A DNA stretch of 40,068 bases from an uncultured Collinsella sp. (GCA_959601045.1 CAUGNZ010000022.1:1-40068); one strand, 5' to 3'; shown: positions 14,887 to 22,884, counted from the stretch's first letter. The notes: generated by a model not told the origin, from the letters alone. Numbers and translations are program-made.

Positions 14887-15942
14887 GTGGACGGGCGCGT
14901 GCAACATGACGGCTTTGGCCGCGATATCAACTACCTGCGCATTGCCGTTACCGACAAGTGCAATTTTCGCTGCATTTACTGCATGCCGGCAGACGGCGTG
15001 ACGCCCCGCGCGCACGACGGGCTGCTCAGCGCCGAGGAAATCGCCCGCTTTGTGCGCTTGGTGGCGGGGGAGGGCATTCGCCGCGTGCGCCTGACGGGTG
15101 GCGAGCCGCTGGTCAGCCGCCGTATCATTCCGCTCATTCGCGACATCCGCGCGATTCCGCAGATCGAGGACATCTCGCTCACCACCAACGGCGCTCTGCT
15201 GCCTAAGCTGGCACCGCAGCTCAAAGATGCCGGGCTTAGCCGCGTCAACATCTCGCTCGATACGCTCGACCCTACGCTGTTTGGAAAGATCACGCGCCTG
15301 GGTCGGCTCGAGCAGACCATGGCTGGCATCGACGCGGCGCTGGCTTGGGGCTTTGAGCCCGTTAAGGTCAACTGCGTTGTGGTGCGCCGGCTCAACCAGG
15401 ATGTGGCGGCCCTCGCGCGGCTCACGCTCGACCGCCCCATCCACCTGCGCTTTATCGAATACATGCCCATCGGCGACGAGCACACGAGCTCGCATTGCGC
15501 TGTGGACCCGCATGCGCCCGCGCTCAATCCCGAGCTGTGGGACGCGAGCGATACCGTGCCGAGCGACGAGCTGCGGGCGCGCATCAATGCTGGGGCCGCC
15601 GCGACGGGACTGGGCGAGCTCGAGCCGCTCGACATCAACGACGCTCCTGCCGGCGCGGGCCCTGCGCGCTATTGGCACTTTCCGGGCGCGGCGGGAACGG
15701 TCGGCTTTATCAGCGCCATGTCCAACCACTTTTGTGCGAATTGCAACCGTCTGCGCCTGACGGCCGATGGCAACGTGCGTCCGTGCCTGTTCAGCGATGC
15801 CGAGTATTCGGTACGTGAGGCGCTACGCCGTGGTGATGATATGCAGGTGCTTTCGATTTGGCGCGATGCTGTGGCCCACAAACCGCAGGAACACGCGATA
15901 ATTGAGGGAACGCAACGATTTATGTCCCAAATCGGAGGATGA
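14887..15942 (+). CDS. moaA: GTP 3',8-cyclase MoaA (radical SAM)
   Basis: First step of molybdenum cofactor synthesis, converting GTP to (8S)-3',8-cyclo-GTP. 351 residues, GTG start with GGGGAGGG upstream. The radical SAM cluster ligands are Cys25, Cys29 and Cys32 in CNFRCIYC; GGEP follows near residue 76. The second 4Fe-4S cluster uses Cys283, Cys286 and Cys300 (CANCNRLRLTADGNVRPC). The C-terminus ends in the conserved Gly-Gly pair needed for activity. The start of moaC-mobB lies four bases after the stop, and its ribosome binding site overlaps the moaA 3' end, so the two are translated from one message. Confidence 0.97.
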   Translation: MDGRVQHDGFGRDINYLRIAVTDKCNFRCIYCMPADGVTPRAHDGLLSAEEIARFVRLVAGEGIRRVRLTGGEPLVSRRIIPLIRDIRAIPQIEDISLTTNGALLPKLAPQLKDAGLSRVNISLDTLDPTLFGKITRLGRLEQTMAGIDAALAWGFEPVKVNCVVVRRLNQDVAALARLTLDRPIHLRFIEYMPIGDEHTSSHCAVDPHAPALNPELWDASDTVPSDELRARINAGAAATGLGELEPLDINDAPAGAGPARYWHFPGAAGTVGFISAMSNHFCANCNRLRLTADGNVRPCLFSDAEYSVREALRRGDDMQVLSIWRDAVAHKPQEHAIIEGTQRFMSQIGG

Positions 15943-15946
15943 TTAT

Positions 15947-17242
15947 ATGGCCAAGAGCAGGTACGCCGATGCCACCAAGGCCGCTCGCGGGGCCGCGATG
16001 TCTGCCCGCAAAGTCACGGCTGCGGCTGGCGATGCTGTCACTGCCGCACAGCCGACTTCCAGCGCTGCAGCCGAGCCCACCCGTGATGCCCGTCGCGACG
16101 AGCTGACGCACGTGGACGCCAAGGGCGAGGTACGCATGGTCGACGTGTCCGACAAGGCCGAGACCCATCGTATCGCCATCGCCGAGGGCACCATCCTCAT
16201 GCACCCCGAGACACAGGCCACGGTGCTGCAGGACCGCGCCAAGAAGGGCGATGTGCTTGCCTGCGCGCGCGTGGCGGGCATTATGGCCATCAAGCGCACG
16301 AGCGACATCATCCCCATGTGCCATCCGCTGCTCATTACCAAGAGTAAGTGCGACATTGCGCCCATCGCTCCGGCGGGGACGCCGGCCGAGGACGTGCCCG
16401 AGGGCTGGGCGCCGGCGCGCACGGACGGGCAGGTTGGCTTTCACGTACTGGTCACGGCCGGCGTGACGGGCAAGACGGGTATTGAGATGGAGGCGCTGAC
16501 CGGCGCGAGTGCCGCGTGTCTGACCATCTATGACATGTGCAAGGCCGTCGATCGCGGCATGGAGATTGTCGACGTGCGCCTGTTGCACAAGGAAGGTGGC
16601 CGCTCGGGCGTGTGGGATCGTTCAGAGCGTCAGGCCGCTGCTGCTGAGGCCGCCGGCGCCGACGGTAACGCGCCCGCGAGCGCACCCGTCGCCGTTGCGT
16701 CCGCAGCTCCGGCGCCGGCCGTCCCCGCGATCGCGTTTATCGGCTACCAAAATTCGGGCAAGACCACGCTCGTCGAGAAGGTTATCGCCGAGCTCACCCG
16801 CCGCGGCCTGCGCGTGGGTTCGCTCAAGCATCATGGGCATCACGGCTTTGATATCGATGTACCCGCCAAGGATACGTGGCGCCATCACCAGGCCGGCTCC
16901 AAGCATGTGGGGCTCATCTGCGCCACGCGCTGGGCGGAGTACGCCGACACGCGCGAGGAGGACGAGATGCCCGCGCGCGAGCTGCTGTCACGCTACAACG
17001 ATGTCGACGTGGTGATCATCGAGGGCTACAAGACCGAGGGCTTCGACAACATCGTCGTCGCGCGCTCCGGTGTCGACCGTCTGCGCGGCAAGAGCTCGCT
17101 CGACCTGGTCGACGGTCACACGCTAGCCCTTGCCTGCAACGAAGCCCTGGCACGTCAGGCCTTCGACGCCGGCTTTGCGACCCGAGCCATCAACATCAAC
17201 GACGCCCGAGCCATCTGCGATCTGATCCAAGATCACCTTTAA
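15947..17242 (+). CDS. MoaC-MobB fusion: cyclic pyranopterin monophosphate synthase plus molybdopterin-guanine dinucleotide adapter
   Basis: 431 residues. Residues 1-52 are an Ala-rich leader. MoaC spans about 54-225: THVDAKGEVRMVDVS, MCHPLLITKSK and GKTGIEMEALTGASAACLTI are family signatures, and it makes cPMP after MoaA. An Ala/Pro-rich linker (about 226-258) joins a MobB domain with a P-loop GYQNSGKTT at 266-274 and VVIIEGYKTEGFDNI near 360. MobB is a GTPase that helps attach GMP to molybdopterin. MoaC and MobB act at the beginning and end of the pathway, so the fusion is not for channelling consecutive steps. Start by GGAGG upstream of 15947. No other moa/mob genes are in the window. Confidence 0.93.
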   Translation: MAKSRYADATKAARGAAMSARKVTAAAGDAVTAAQPTSSAAAEPTRDARRDELTHVDAKGEVRMVDVSDKAETHRIAIAEGTILMHPETQATVLQDRAKKGDVLACARVAGIMAIKRTSDIIPMCHPLLITKSKCDIAPIAPAGTPAEDVPEGWAPARTDGQVGFHVLVTAGVTGKTGIEMEALTGASAACLTIYDMCKAVDRGMEIVDVRLLHKEGGRSGVWDRSERQAAAAEAAGADGNAPASAPVAVASAAPAPAVPAIAFIGYQNSGKTTLVEKVIAELTRRGLRVGSLKHHGHHGFDIDVPAKDTWRHHQAGSKHVGLICATRWAEYADTREEDEMPARELLSRYNDVDVVIIEGYKTEGFDNIVVARSGVDRLRGKSSLDLVDGHTLALACNEALARQAFDAGFATRAININDARAICDLIQDHL

Positions 17243-17245
17243 GGC

Positions 17246-17370
17246 TCGACGCTGCGCCGGCCCCAAGCACCCCATCTCGCCCCTCAAGCCGTCGCTCGCG
17301 TACCAAAGTACGCGTCGCTCCTCTTTCGGGGCGACCTGGGGCACTTGGAACCGGCTCGCTGCGCTGCCAT
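17246..17370. repeat. Long imperfect stem-loop after moaC-mobB
   Basis: GCCGGCCCCAAGCACCCC... pairs with ...CTGGGGCACTTGGAACCGGC around a centre with GCGTACCAAAGTACGC. About 22 of 28 outer positions pair, with flanking CTGCGCC/GCTGCGC. It spans most of the 240-bp gap and may stop transcription or be a repeat. Confidence 0.55.
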
Positions 17371-17378
17371 AACCTGCC

Positions 17379-17416
17379 AAAAAGGGACAGGCATCTTTGT
17401 GGTGGTTTTTGCAAAA
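17379..17416 (+). repeat. F1 repeat, copy B (left arm lost)
   Basis: AAAGGGACAGGCATCTTTGT then GGTGGTTTTTGC keeps the core and right arm of F1, while the left arm reads CCTGCCAA. A degraded copy with a T-run. Confidence 0.7.
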
Positions 17417-17421
17417 AAGCT

Positions 17422-17452
17422 TTGACTTAAAGTTAGCTCAAGGTGTCATAAT
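17422..17452 (+). promoter_or_regulatory. Promoter of the histidine phosphatase gene
   Basis: TTGACT (17422-17427) and CATAAT (17447-17452) are separated by 19 bp, 32 bp before the start codon. Confidence 0.5.
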
Positions 17453-17484
17453 CGCTGACAAACGATTGCGATCACGGAGGCCTC

Positions 17485-18069
17485 ATGTCAAAACTGTACT
17501 TTATGCGTCACGGTCAAACGCTCTTTAACTTGCTTCGTCGCAAGCAGGGCTGGTGTGACTCGCCGCTCACCGAGCTGGGAATCGAGCAGGCTAAAACTGT
17601 CGGTGCGACCCTGCGAGGGCGTGGCCTTACGTTTGACCATGCGTACAGTTCGACGTCCGAGCGTGCGTGCGACACGCTTGAGCTTGCGTTCCCCGGTCAG
17701 CCTTACGAGCGCGTCAAGGGCCTTAAGGAGTGGAACTTTGGCAAATTTGAGGGCGCGAGCGAGGATTTGAATCCGCGCCTGCCGTACGGCGATTTTTACA
17801 AGCAGTATGACGGCGAGGGCGAAGTCGAGTTTCGCGAGCGTATGATGGCGACCATCACCGAGTTCATGCAGCGCCCTGGACATGAGAGCGTGTTGTGCGT
17901 GAGCCATGGCGCCGCAGCGGCTCAGGTCATGCGCGGCGTGGGCGTGGAGCCGCTCAAGATGAAGCACCGCATTGGCAACTGCTGTGTGCTCGAACTCGAC
18001 TTTGATGCTACTACCGGCACATTTGCTCTTGCAGATTTGTACAACCCCTACGGCACCCCGCGCGAGTAA
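17485..18069 (+). CDS. Histidine phosphatase family protein (phosphoglycerate mutase-like)
   Basis: 194 residues. The N-terminal LYFMRHGQTLFN contains the phosphorylated His of the RHG motif; SSTSERACDTLEL carries the second Arg, and LCVSHGAAAAQVM provides the distal His. The acid donor is probably the Glu in LKEWNFGKFEG. The short length and lack of mutase insertions suggest a small-molecule phosphatase; substrate not predictable. GGAGG precedes the ATG. It is a single-gene unit between F1 copies B and C. Confidence 0.9.
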   Translation: MSKLYFMRHGQTLFNLLRRKQGWCDSPLTELGIEQAKTVGATLRGRGLTFDHAYSSTSERACDTLELAFPGQPYERVKGLKEWNFGKFEGASEDLNPRLPYGDFYKQYDGEGEVEFRERMMATITEFMQRPGHESVLCVSHGAAAAQVMRGVGVEPLKMKHRIGNCCVLELDFDATTGTFALADLYNPYGTPRE

Positions 18070-18085
18070 CATCGGGGCATCAGCC

Positions 18086-18126
18086 AAAACCACCACAAAG
18101 GGGCCAGGCACCTTTGTGGTGGTTTT
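18086..18126 (+). repeat. F1 palindromic repeat, copy C; likely terminator
   Basis: 16-bp perfect arms AAAACCACCACAAAGG (18086-18101 / 18111-18126), loop GGCCAGGCA, right arm ending in TTTT, 16 bp after the phosphatase stop codon. Confidence 0.9.
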
Positions 18127-18202
18127 GCCGTTTACAGGCGATTTCCTACCGTTCAGCGGACTTTCGCACCAATGGGGCTTACGCTGCATGCAAGTTTCAT
18201 CC

Positions 18203-18208
18203 TACAAT
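18203..18208 (+). promoter_or_regulatory. -10-like element upstream of the antiterminator gene
   Basis: TACAAT would start transcription near 18215, so that the RNA antiterminator at 18223 lies at the 5' end of the message. No clear -35 is visible. Confidence 0.35.
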
Positions 18209-18222
18209 CGCCCACGTGCTCA

Positions 18223-18317
18223 CAAGTTTGTTACTCCTCGGGAGGCATCACTTGCGCATAATAGAAGACGAGGAATATCGCCCCGTCGTCTAGCGCCGAT
18301 GTCCGAGGAGTTTTTTC
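18223..18317 (+). promoter_or_regulatory. RAT antiterminator with overlapping terminator in the licT-type leader
   Basis: The segment 18223-18254 (core TTGTTACTCCTCGGGAGGCA) matches the ribonucleic antiterminator bound by LicT/SacY proteins. Part of it, ACTCCTCGG (18233-18241), is exactly complementary to CCGAGGAGT (18303-18311), which is followed by T6: a terminator that cannot coexist with the RAT stem. An inner AGACGA/TCGTCT stem (18264-18292 region) would shorten the loop. GAGGAG within the terminator's 3' arm is also the ribosome binding site of the downstream gene. Confidence 0.7.
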
Positions 18318-19163
18318 ATGCTCATTTTAAAGAAGATCAACAATAACGTTGCTCTCGCCGCCAGCGATGACGGCCGAGAGGTTGTTGTCTTTGGCAAGGG
18401 CATCGGTTTTCACGAGATGCCCTACGAGCTTGCCGATGAGTCGCTCATCCAGCGCAAATTCTATAACGTTCCCGAGAGCCTGCAGGATATGGTCGGCACA
18501 CTTCCCGACGACGTTCTGCTCGCGGCAAGCGACATTGCCTGCTTCGCATCCCAGCAGCTTGGTTGCAAGCTGTCCGGTGGCCTGCCCTTTATCCTGGCAG
18601 ATCACCTGCAGTTTGCCGTTCAGCGCGACGACGACCAGATCAGCGCTCCCAACCCGCTCGAGCATGAGGTGGCTTTCATCTACCCGCGTGAGCTCGAAAT
18701 CGGTCAGGCCGCGCTCGCCATCGTGCAAAAGCACACCGGCGCCAAGCTGGGTCAGAACGAGGCCACGAGCATCGCGCTCCACATCGTTAACGCCGAGGTC
18801 GACGGCATGGGCCGCGCCAAGGACATGGACTTCATCATGAAGAGCACCCGCGTGCTTGACGAGGTAACCCATTCCGTGGAAAAGCAGCTCGGCTGCTCGC
18901 TCGACACGGCGTCGTACTGCTACATTCGCTTTCTTGCGCACCTGCGCTTTTTGGTTCGCCGCCTTGTTAAGGGCAGCTGCACGCAGACCGAGAACTCCTC
19001 ACTGTTTATGCAGGCCGCCCGCGATTTTCCCGAGGCCTACCAGTGTGCGTACGCCATCAACCGCGTGTTCGAGAAAGAGTTCAAGCAGAGCTGCTCGGAC
19101 GAGGAGCTCTTGTATCTGATGATGCATATCAACCGTCTGCGATCGGCTTCGCAGACCGAGTGA
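18318..19163 (+). CDS. BglG/LicT-family transcription antiterminator with PRD domains
   Basis: 281 residues. The CAT RNA-binding domain is at 1-57 (ILKKINNNVALAASDDGREVVVFGKGIGF). PRD1 runs from about 70 to 170 and PRD2 from 175 to 275; conserved phosphorylatable histidines are seen in ALHIVNAE of PRD1 and in MMHINRL of PRD2, among others. In this family PTS-dependent phosphorylation of the PRDs decides whether the CAT dimer binds RAT RNA and prevents termination. Downstream are a beta-glucoside PTS permease and a GH1 enzyme, the usual targets. Its own leader contains a RAT/terminator, implying positive autoregulation. Confidence 0.95.
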   Translation: MLILKKINNNVALAASDDGREVVVFGKGIGFHEMPYELADESLIQRKFYNVPESLQDMVGTLPDDVLLAASDIACFASQQLGCKLSGGLPFILADHLQFAVQRDDDQISAPNPLEHEVAFIYPRELEIGQAALAIVQKHTGAKLGQNEATSIALHIVNAEVDGMGRAKDMDFIMKSTRVLDEVTHSVEKQLGCSLDTASYCYIRFLAHLRFLVRRLVKGSCTQTENSSLFMQAARDFPEAYQCAYAINRVFEKEFKQSCSDEELLYLMMHINRLRSASQTE

Positions 19164-19204
19164 GTAAAGCCGCCAGCCCGGCGGCAATCGCAACAATTCT
19201 TTTT

Positions 19205-19252
19205 GGTTTCTAACTGCGGGCAAGGTACCGGCTCGCGGTAGGGGATATTTTT
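19205..19252 (+). promoter_or_regulatory. Second RAT-like element and terminator before the PTS gene
   Basis: GGTTTCTAACTG...GGGCAAGGTACC (19205-19229) resembles a shortened RAT. ACTGCGGGC (19213-19221) pairs with GCTCGCGGT (19231-19239, two G-U pairs), followed by GGGGATATTTTT. The two stems share bases and exclude each other. The match is weaker than at 18223. Confidence 0.45.
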
Positions 19253-19281
19253 GTCGAAATTTGGAAAAGAGAGGACAGATC

Positions 19282-20721
19282 ATGGCAGGTAAATACGACG
19301 ATCTTGCTGCCCAGATCGTAGAGCTGGTTGGCGGCAAGTCCAACGTCAAATGCGTCGCACACTGCATTACCCGTGTTCGTTTTAAGCTCAAGGACGAGTC
19401 GAAGGCCAATGACGAGGCAATCTCCGAGCTGCCCAACGTCATCAAGGTCATGCACGCCAACGGCCAGTACCAGGTTGTTGTGGGCAACATCGTCGAGGAC
19501 GTCTACGACGCCGTTCTCAAGGCCGGCGGTTTTAGCGACGGCGGCGCCGTCGACGCCGATGACGACGATGCCGCTCCCAAGGGCGTTACCGATGTGATCA
19601 TCGACCTCATCTCGGGCATCTTCGCCCCCATGCTCGGCACCTTCGCCGCTGCCGGTATCATGAAGGGCCTGCTGGCGCTCGCTACCTTCCTGGTCCCGAG
19701 CTTTGCCAACGACGGCGCCTACACGCTGCTCTACACCGTCGCTGACGGCATGTTCTACTTCCTGCCCGTGGTGCTTGGCTTTACCGCGGCCAAGAAGTTC
19801 AAGATGAGCGAGTTCAACGGCATGGCCATCGCCTTTGCCCTGGTGTATCCCACCATGGTTGCCCTGACCTCGGGCGAGGTTGTCGGCTCCGTCGAGCTCG
19901 GCTTTGCTGGCACCTTCTCTTGGTACACCACGTTCCTGGGCCTGCCGCTCATCATGCCTGCCTCGGGTTACACCAGCTCCGTTATCCCCATCCTGCTCAT
20001 GGTCTGGTTTGGCTCCACCCTCGAGCACTGGGTTAAGAAGTGGATGCCCGCTTCTATGAAGATGTTCTTCACCCCGCTGATCGTCGTCACCGTTACCGTC
20101 ACCCTTGGCTATCTGGTCATTGGCCCCATCGCCACGCTCATCACCAACCTGCTTGGTGAGTTCTTCGCGCTGCTGTTTGGCCTGCCCATGATCGGCTCCC
20201 TCCTGGGCTGCACCCTCGTCGGTGCCTTCTGGATGTGCCTGGTCATCTTTGGCTTCCACTGGTCGCTCGTGCCCATCGCGCTGGTCAACCTGTCCACTCT
20301 GGGCCACGACTACATCCTGGGCTCCGTTATCGCCCACTCCTTCTCGCTGGGCGCCGTGCTCTTCGCCATGTATCTCAAGAACAAGGACGAGAAGTTCCGC
20401 GGTATCGCGCTGCCGGCCATGATCTCCGCCTTCTTCTTTGGTGTCACCGAGCCCGCCATCTACGGTGTCGCCCTGCCCGATAAGAAGGCCTTCATCAACG
20501 CCAGCATCGGTTCTGCTGTGGGCGGCCTCATCATTGGTCTCTCCGGCGCCGTGGTGTACATGTCCGGTGGTCTGGGCGTCTTCAACTGGCTGTCCTTCAT
20601 CGACCCCTCCGGTGTTAACGGCATCAACCACATGATCTGGGCTATCGTTGCCTCTTTCGTGGGTGCCGCCGTGGGCTTTGCGATCGAGTTTGCCACCTAC
20701 AAGCCCGAGGCTGCCAAGTAG
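19282..20721 (+). CDS. PTS beta-glucoside-family permease, EIIBC
   Basis: 479 residues. EIIB occupies 1-85 with the phosphorylation site Cys28 in HCITRVRFKL. EIIC spans about 105-465 with roughly ten hydrophobic segments and the GVTEPAIYGVALP signature near residue 385. It imports a beta-glucoside and phosphorylates it. BglF-type proteins usually carry a C-terminal EIIA of about 150 residues; here the protein ends at KPEAAK right after EIIC, so EIIA must come from another gene. GAGAGGA precedes the ATG at 19282. The gene follows the antiterminator and ends at a strong terminator. Confidence 0.95.
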   Translation: MAGKYDDLAAQIVELVGGKSNVKCVAHCITRVRFKLKDESKANDEAISELPNVIKVMHANGQYQVVVGNIVEDVYDAVLKAGGFSDGGAVDADDDDAAPKGVTDVIIDLISGIFAPMLGTFAAAGIMKGLLALATFLVPSFANDGAYTLLYTVADGMFYFLPVVLGFTAAKKFKMSEFNGMAIAFALVYPTMVALTSGEVVGSVELGFAGTFSWYTTFLGLPLIMPASGYTSSVIPILLMVWFGSTLEHWVKKWMPASMKMFFTPLIVVTVTVTLGYLVIGPIATLITNLLGEFFALLFGLPMIGSLLGCTLVGAFWMCLVIFGFHWSLVPIALVNLSTLGHDYILGSVIAHSFSLGAVLFAMYLKNKDEKFRGIALPAMISAFFFGVTEPAIYGVALPDKKAFINASIGSAVGGLIIGLSGAVVYMSGGLGVFNWLSFIDPSGVNGINHMIWAIVASFVGAAVGFAIEFATYKPEAAK

Positions 20722-20748
20722 CCCAAACGACAAAGACTCGGTACCAAG

Positions 20749-20780
20749 CCGGCGGGGGGAGCGCCCCGCCGGTTTTTTTT
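20749..20780 (+). terminator. Intrinsic terminator of the PTS gene
   Basis: CCGGCGGGG / CCCCGCCGG perfect 9-bp stem with a T8 tail. Confidence 0.95.
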
Positions 20781-20827
20781 CAAAGGGGCTAGATGCCATG
20801 CGCTCGTCCGAGCGACTGCCCAAAATC

Positions 20828-20979
20828 AAAACCATGCCGGATTACGGGGCTGAAACGGTGAGTGCTGACCATACCCCGTTTTTCCGTAAACTGACAAGCC
20901 TCCTACCTGCGGTTTTGTCCTTGCCGTTTCTGGCATGCTCAAGGGGCACTGGTTCTGCCCCGTAAACCGGCATGGTTTT
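20828..20979. repeat. Widely spaced inverted repeat (first of two in the PTS-GH1 gap)
   Basis: 23-nt arms at 20828-20850 and 20957-20979 pair at 22 of 23 positions (core AAAACCATGCCGG). The interior has further complementary blocks (GAAACGG 20852-20858 with CCGTTTC 20924-20930). Just after it, AAGGGACAGGTTT at 20991-21004 resembles an F1 core. Confidence 0.75.
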
Positions 20980-21113
20980 GAACCTGCCAATAAGGGACAG
21001 GTTTATTTTGGTCGGTTTTATCTGGGCAAACGTCGTCTCCGTCAGCTCCGTCCGCATATCTTAAGCCGGCATAGTTTCGATGGGTCGGTCCGTGCGCGTC
21101 CCGCAACATGCCT

Positions 21114-21275
21114 CGCCACGAAACCGGCCTATCTACTACGTTTAAGTGGTAGGGGCCAACCACACGGTGGTTTTTCGAAAACCGCCAAGCCGTCTACCTG
21201 CGGTTTTATTTTTGACAATTGCGGCGTGGTCGGGGGTTCACGACTAAACGTAGTAGATGGGCCGGTTTCGTGGCG
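21114..21275. repeat. Widely spaced inverted repeat (second in the PTS-GH1 gap)
   Basis: 31-nt arms at 21114-21144 and 21245-21275 pair at 30 of 31 positions (outer end CGCCACGAAACCGGCC). The 100-nt interior includes a hairpin GGTGGTTTT/AAAACCGCC and the words CTACCTGCGGTTTT, also present at 20902-20915 inside the first repeat. No gene is convincing in 20781-21371. Confidence 0.8.
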
Positions 21276-21315
21276 GCCGACTCAACGCGAACTCCGATCG
21301 GGACGCAAATTACCT

Positions 21316-21340
21316 CGTGGACGCCGCTTCGGCGTCCACG
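21316..21340 (+). promoter_or_regulatory. Hairpin in the GH1 leader
   Basis: CGTGGACGCC (21316-21325) pairs perfectly with GGCGTCCACG (21331-21340). It lies 31 bp before the GH1 start and lacks a U-tract, so it could affect mRNA stability or translation. Confidence 0.6.
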
Positions 21341-21371
21341 CAACATCCCAACACGTACGAAAGGAGCCAAC

Positions 21372-22820
21372 ATGGCTTTTCCCGATGGATTTCTGTGGGG
21401 CGGTGCCACTGCCGCCAATCAGTGCGAAGGCGGATACAACGAGGACGGCAAGGGCCTCGGCGTTCCCGACATCATGACCGGCGGCACGGTCTCCGAGCCG
21501 CGCCACATTACCGACGGCATTCTGCCCCAGTACCACTATCCCAGCCACGAGGCCGTGGACATGTACCATCACTATCTCGACGACATCAAGCTTTTTGGCG
21601 AGATGGGCTTTAAGTGCTACCGCATGTCCATCAACTGGAGCCGTATCTTCCCCAACGGCGACGAGGCCGAGCCCAACCAGGCCGGCATCGAGTTCTACCG
21701 CCGTGTGTTCCAGGCCTGTCAGGAGCAGGGCATCGAGCCCATGGTCACCCTTAGCCACTATGAGCTGCCTTATGGTCTGTCCAAAAACTACGGAGGCTGG
21801 AAGAACCCCAAGCTCATCGATTTCTACCTCAACTACGCCCGCACCGTCATGACCGAGTACAAGGGCCTGGTGCGCTACTGGCTCACCTTTAACGAAATCA
21901 ATTGCCTGCTCATGGGCGGCTTTGGCGGCGTGATGGGCGGCGGCATGGTGCCCGAGGCAACCGACACGCCCATGGCCTTTGGCGACTGCGACTGGGACGA
22001 CCCACAGGCGCGCTTCGATGCCCTGCACCATCAGTTCCTGGCGAGCGCCAAGTGCGTCACCATGGGCCATCAGATCGATCCCCAGAACAAGATCGGCTGC
22101 ATGATCGCCGGCAACGCCTGCTACCCGCACACGTGCAATCCGGCAGACGTTCTGGCCGCACAAAAGCAGCAGCGCGAGATGAACTTCTACTGCGGCGACG
22201 TGCAGGTGCGCGGTGCGTATCCCTCGTGGGCGCCCAGCGTGCGGCGCCGCGAAGGCGTGCACGTGGAGGTTTCGCCCGAGGACGCCGCCACGCTGGCCGC
22301 CGGCAAGGTCGACTTCTACAGCTTTAGCTACTACATGAGCGCCACGGCCACGGCTGACCCGGTGCTGCTGGAGCAGGGCAACATCTTTGGTGGCGCCGGC
22401 AACGAGTACCTCAAGAAGAGCGATTGGGGTTGGGCGATCGACCCCGAGGGCCTGCGTTACTACCTGGAGGAGGTCTACGACCGCTACCAGGTGCCGCTGA
22501 TGATCGTCGAGAACGGCCTGGGCGCGGTGGACGAGGTCGAGGCGGACGGTGCGATTCACGACGGCTACCGCATCGATTACCTGCGCGAGCATATCAAGCA
22601 GATGGAGATTGCCATCGAGGACGGCGTGGACCTGATGGGCTACACCATGTGGGGCTGCATCGATTTGGTGAGCGCCTCGACCGGCGAGATGAAGAAGCGA
22701 TACGGCTTCATCTACGTCGACAAGGACAACGACGGCAACGGCACGCTCGCCCGCAGCCGCAAGGACAGCTTCTTCTGGTACAAGAAGGTCATCGCCACCA
22801 ACGGCGCCGACCTGGCCTAG
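21372..22820 (+). CDS. Glycoside hydrolase family 1, 6-phospho-beta-glucosidase type
   Basis: 482 residues. The GH1 N-terminal signature FLWGGATAANQCEGGY begins at residue 6. The acid/base Glu175 is in TFNEIN and the nucleophile Glu380 in IVENGLG. The segment SASTGEMKKRYGFIYVD has the Ser...Lys-x-Tyr spacing that holds the 6-phosphate in phospho-glucosidases, so it should cleave the product of the upstream PTS. AAGGAG precedes the ATG at 21372. It is separated from the PTS gene by a strong terminator and a 590-bp palindrome-rich gap, so it probably has its own promoter. Confidence 0.95.
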   Translation: MAFPDGFLWGGATAANQCEGGYNEDGKGLGVPDIMTGGTVSEPRHITDGILPQYHYPSHEAVDMYHHYLDDIKLFGEMGFKCYRMSINWSRIFPNGDEAEPNQAGIEFYRRVFQACQEQGIEPMVTLSHYELPYGLSKNYGGWKNPKLIDFYLNYARTVMTEYKGLVRYWLTFNEINCLLMGGFGGVMGGGMVPEATDTPMAFGDCDWDDPQARFDALHHQFLASAKCVTMGHQIDPQNKIGCMIAGNACYPHTCNPADVLAAQKQQREMNFYCGDVQVRGAYPSWAPSVRRREGVHVEVSPEDAATLAAGKVDFYSFSYYMSATATADPVLLEQGNIFGGAGNEYLKKSDWGWAIDPEGLRYYLEEVYDRYQVPLMIVENGLGAVDEVEADGAIHDGYRIDYLREHIKQMEIAIEDGVDLMGYTMWGCIDLVSASTGEMKKRYGFIYVDKDNDGNGTLARSRKDSFFWYKKVIATNGADLA

Positions 22821-22847
22821 CCAAGTCTCAACCAGCGTAAACGTCGC

Positions 22848-22884
22848 AACCACCACAAAGGGGCCAGGCACCTTTGTGGTGGTT
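22848..22884 (+). repeat. F1 palindromic repeat, copy D; likely terminator
   Basis: 14-bp perfect arms AACCACCACAAAGG (22848-22861 / 22871-22884), loop GGCCAGGCA, followed by TTTGC. Located 28 bp after the GH1 gene. Confidence 0.9.
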
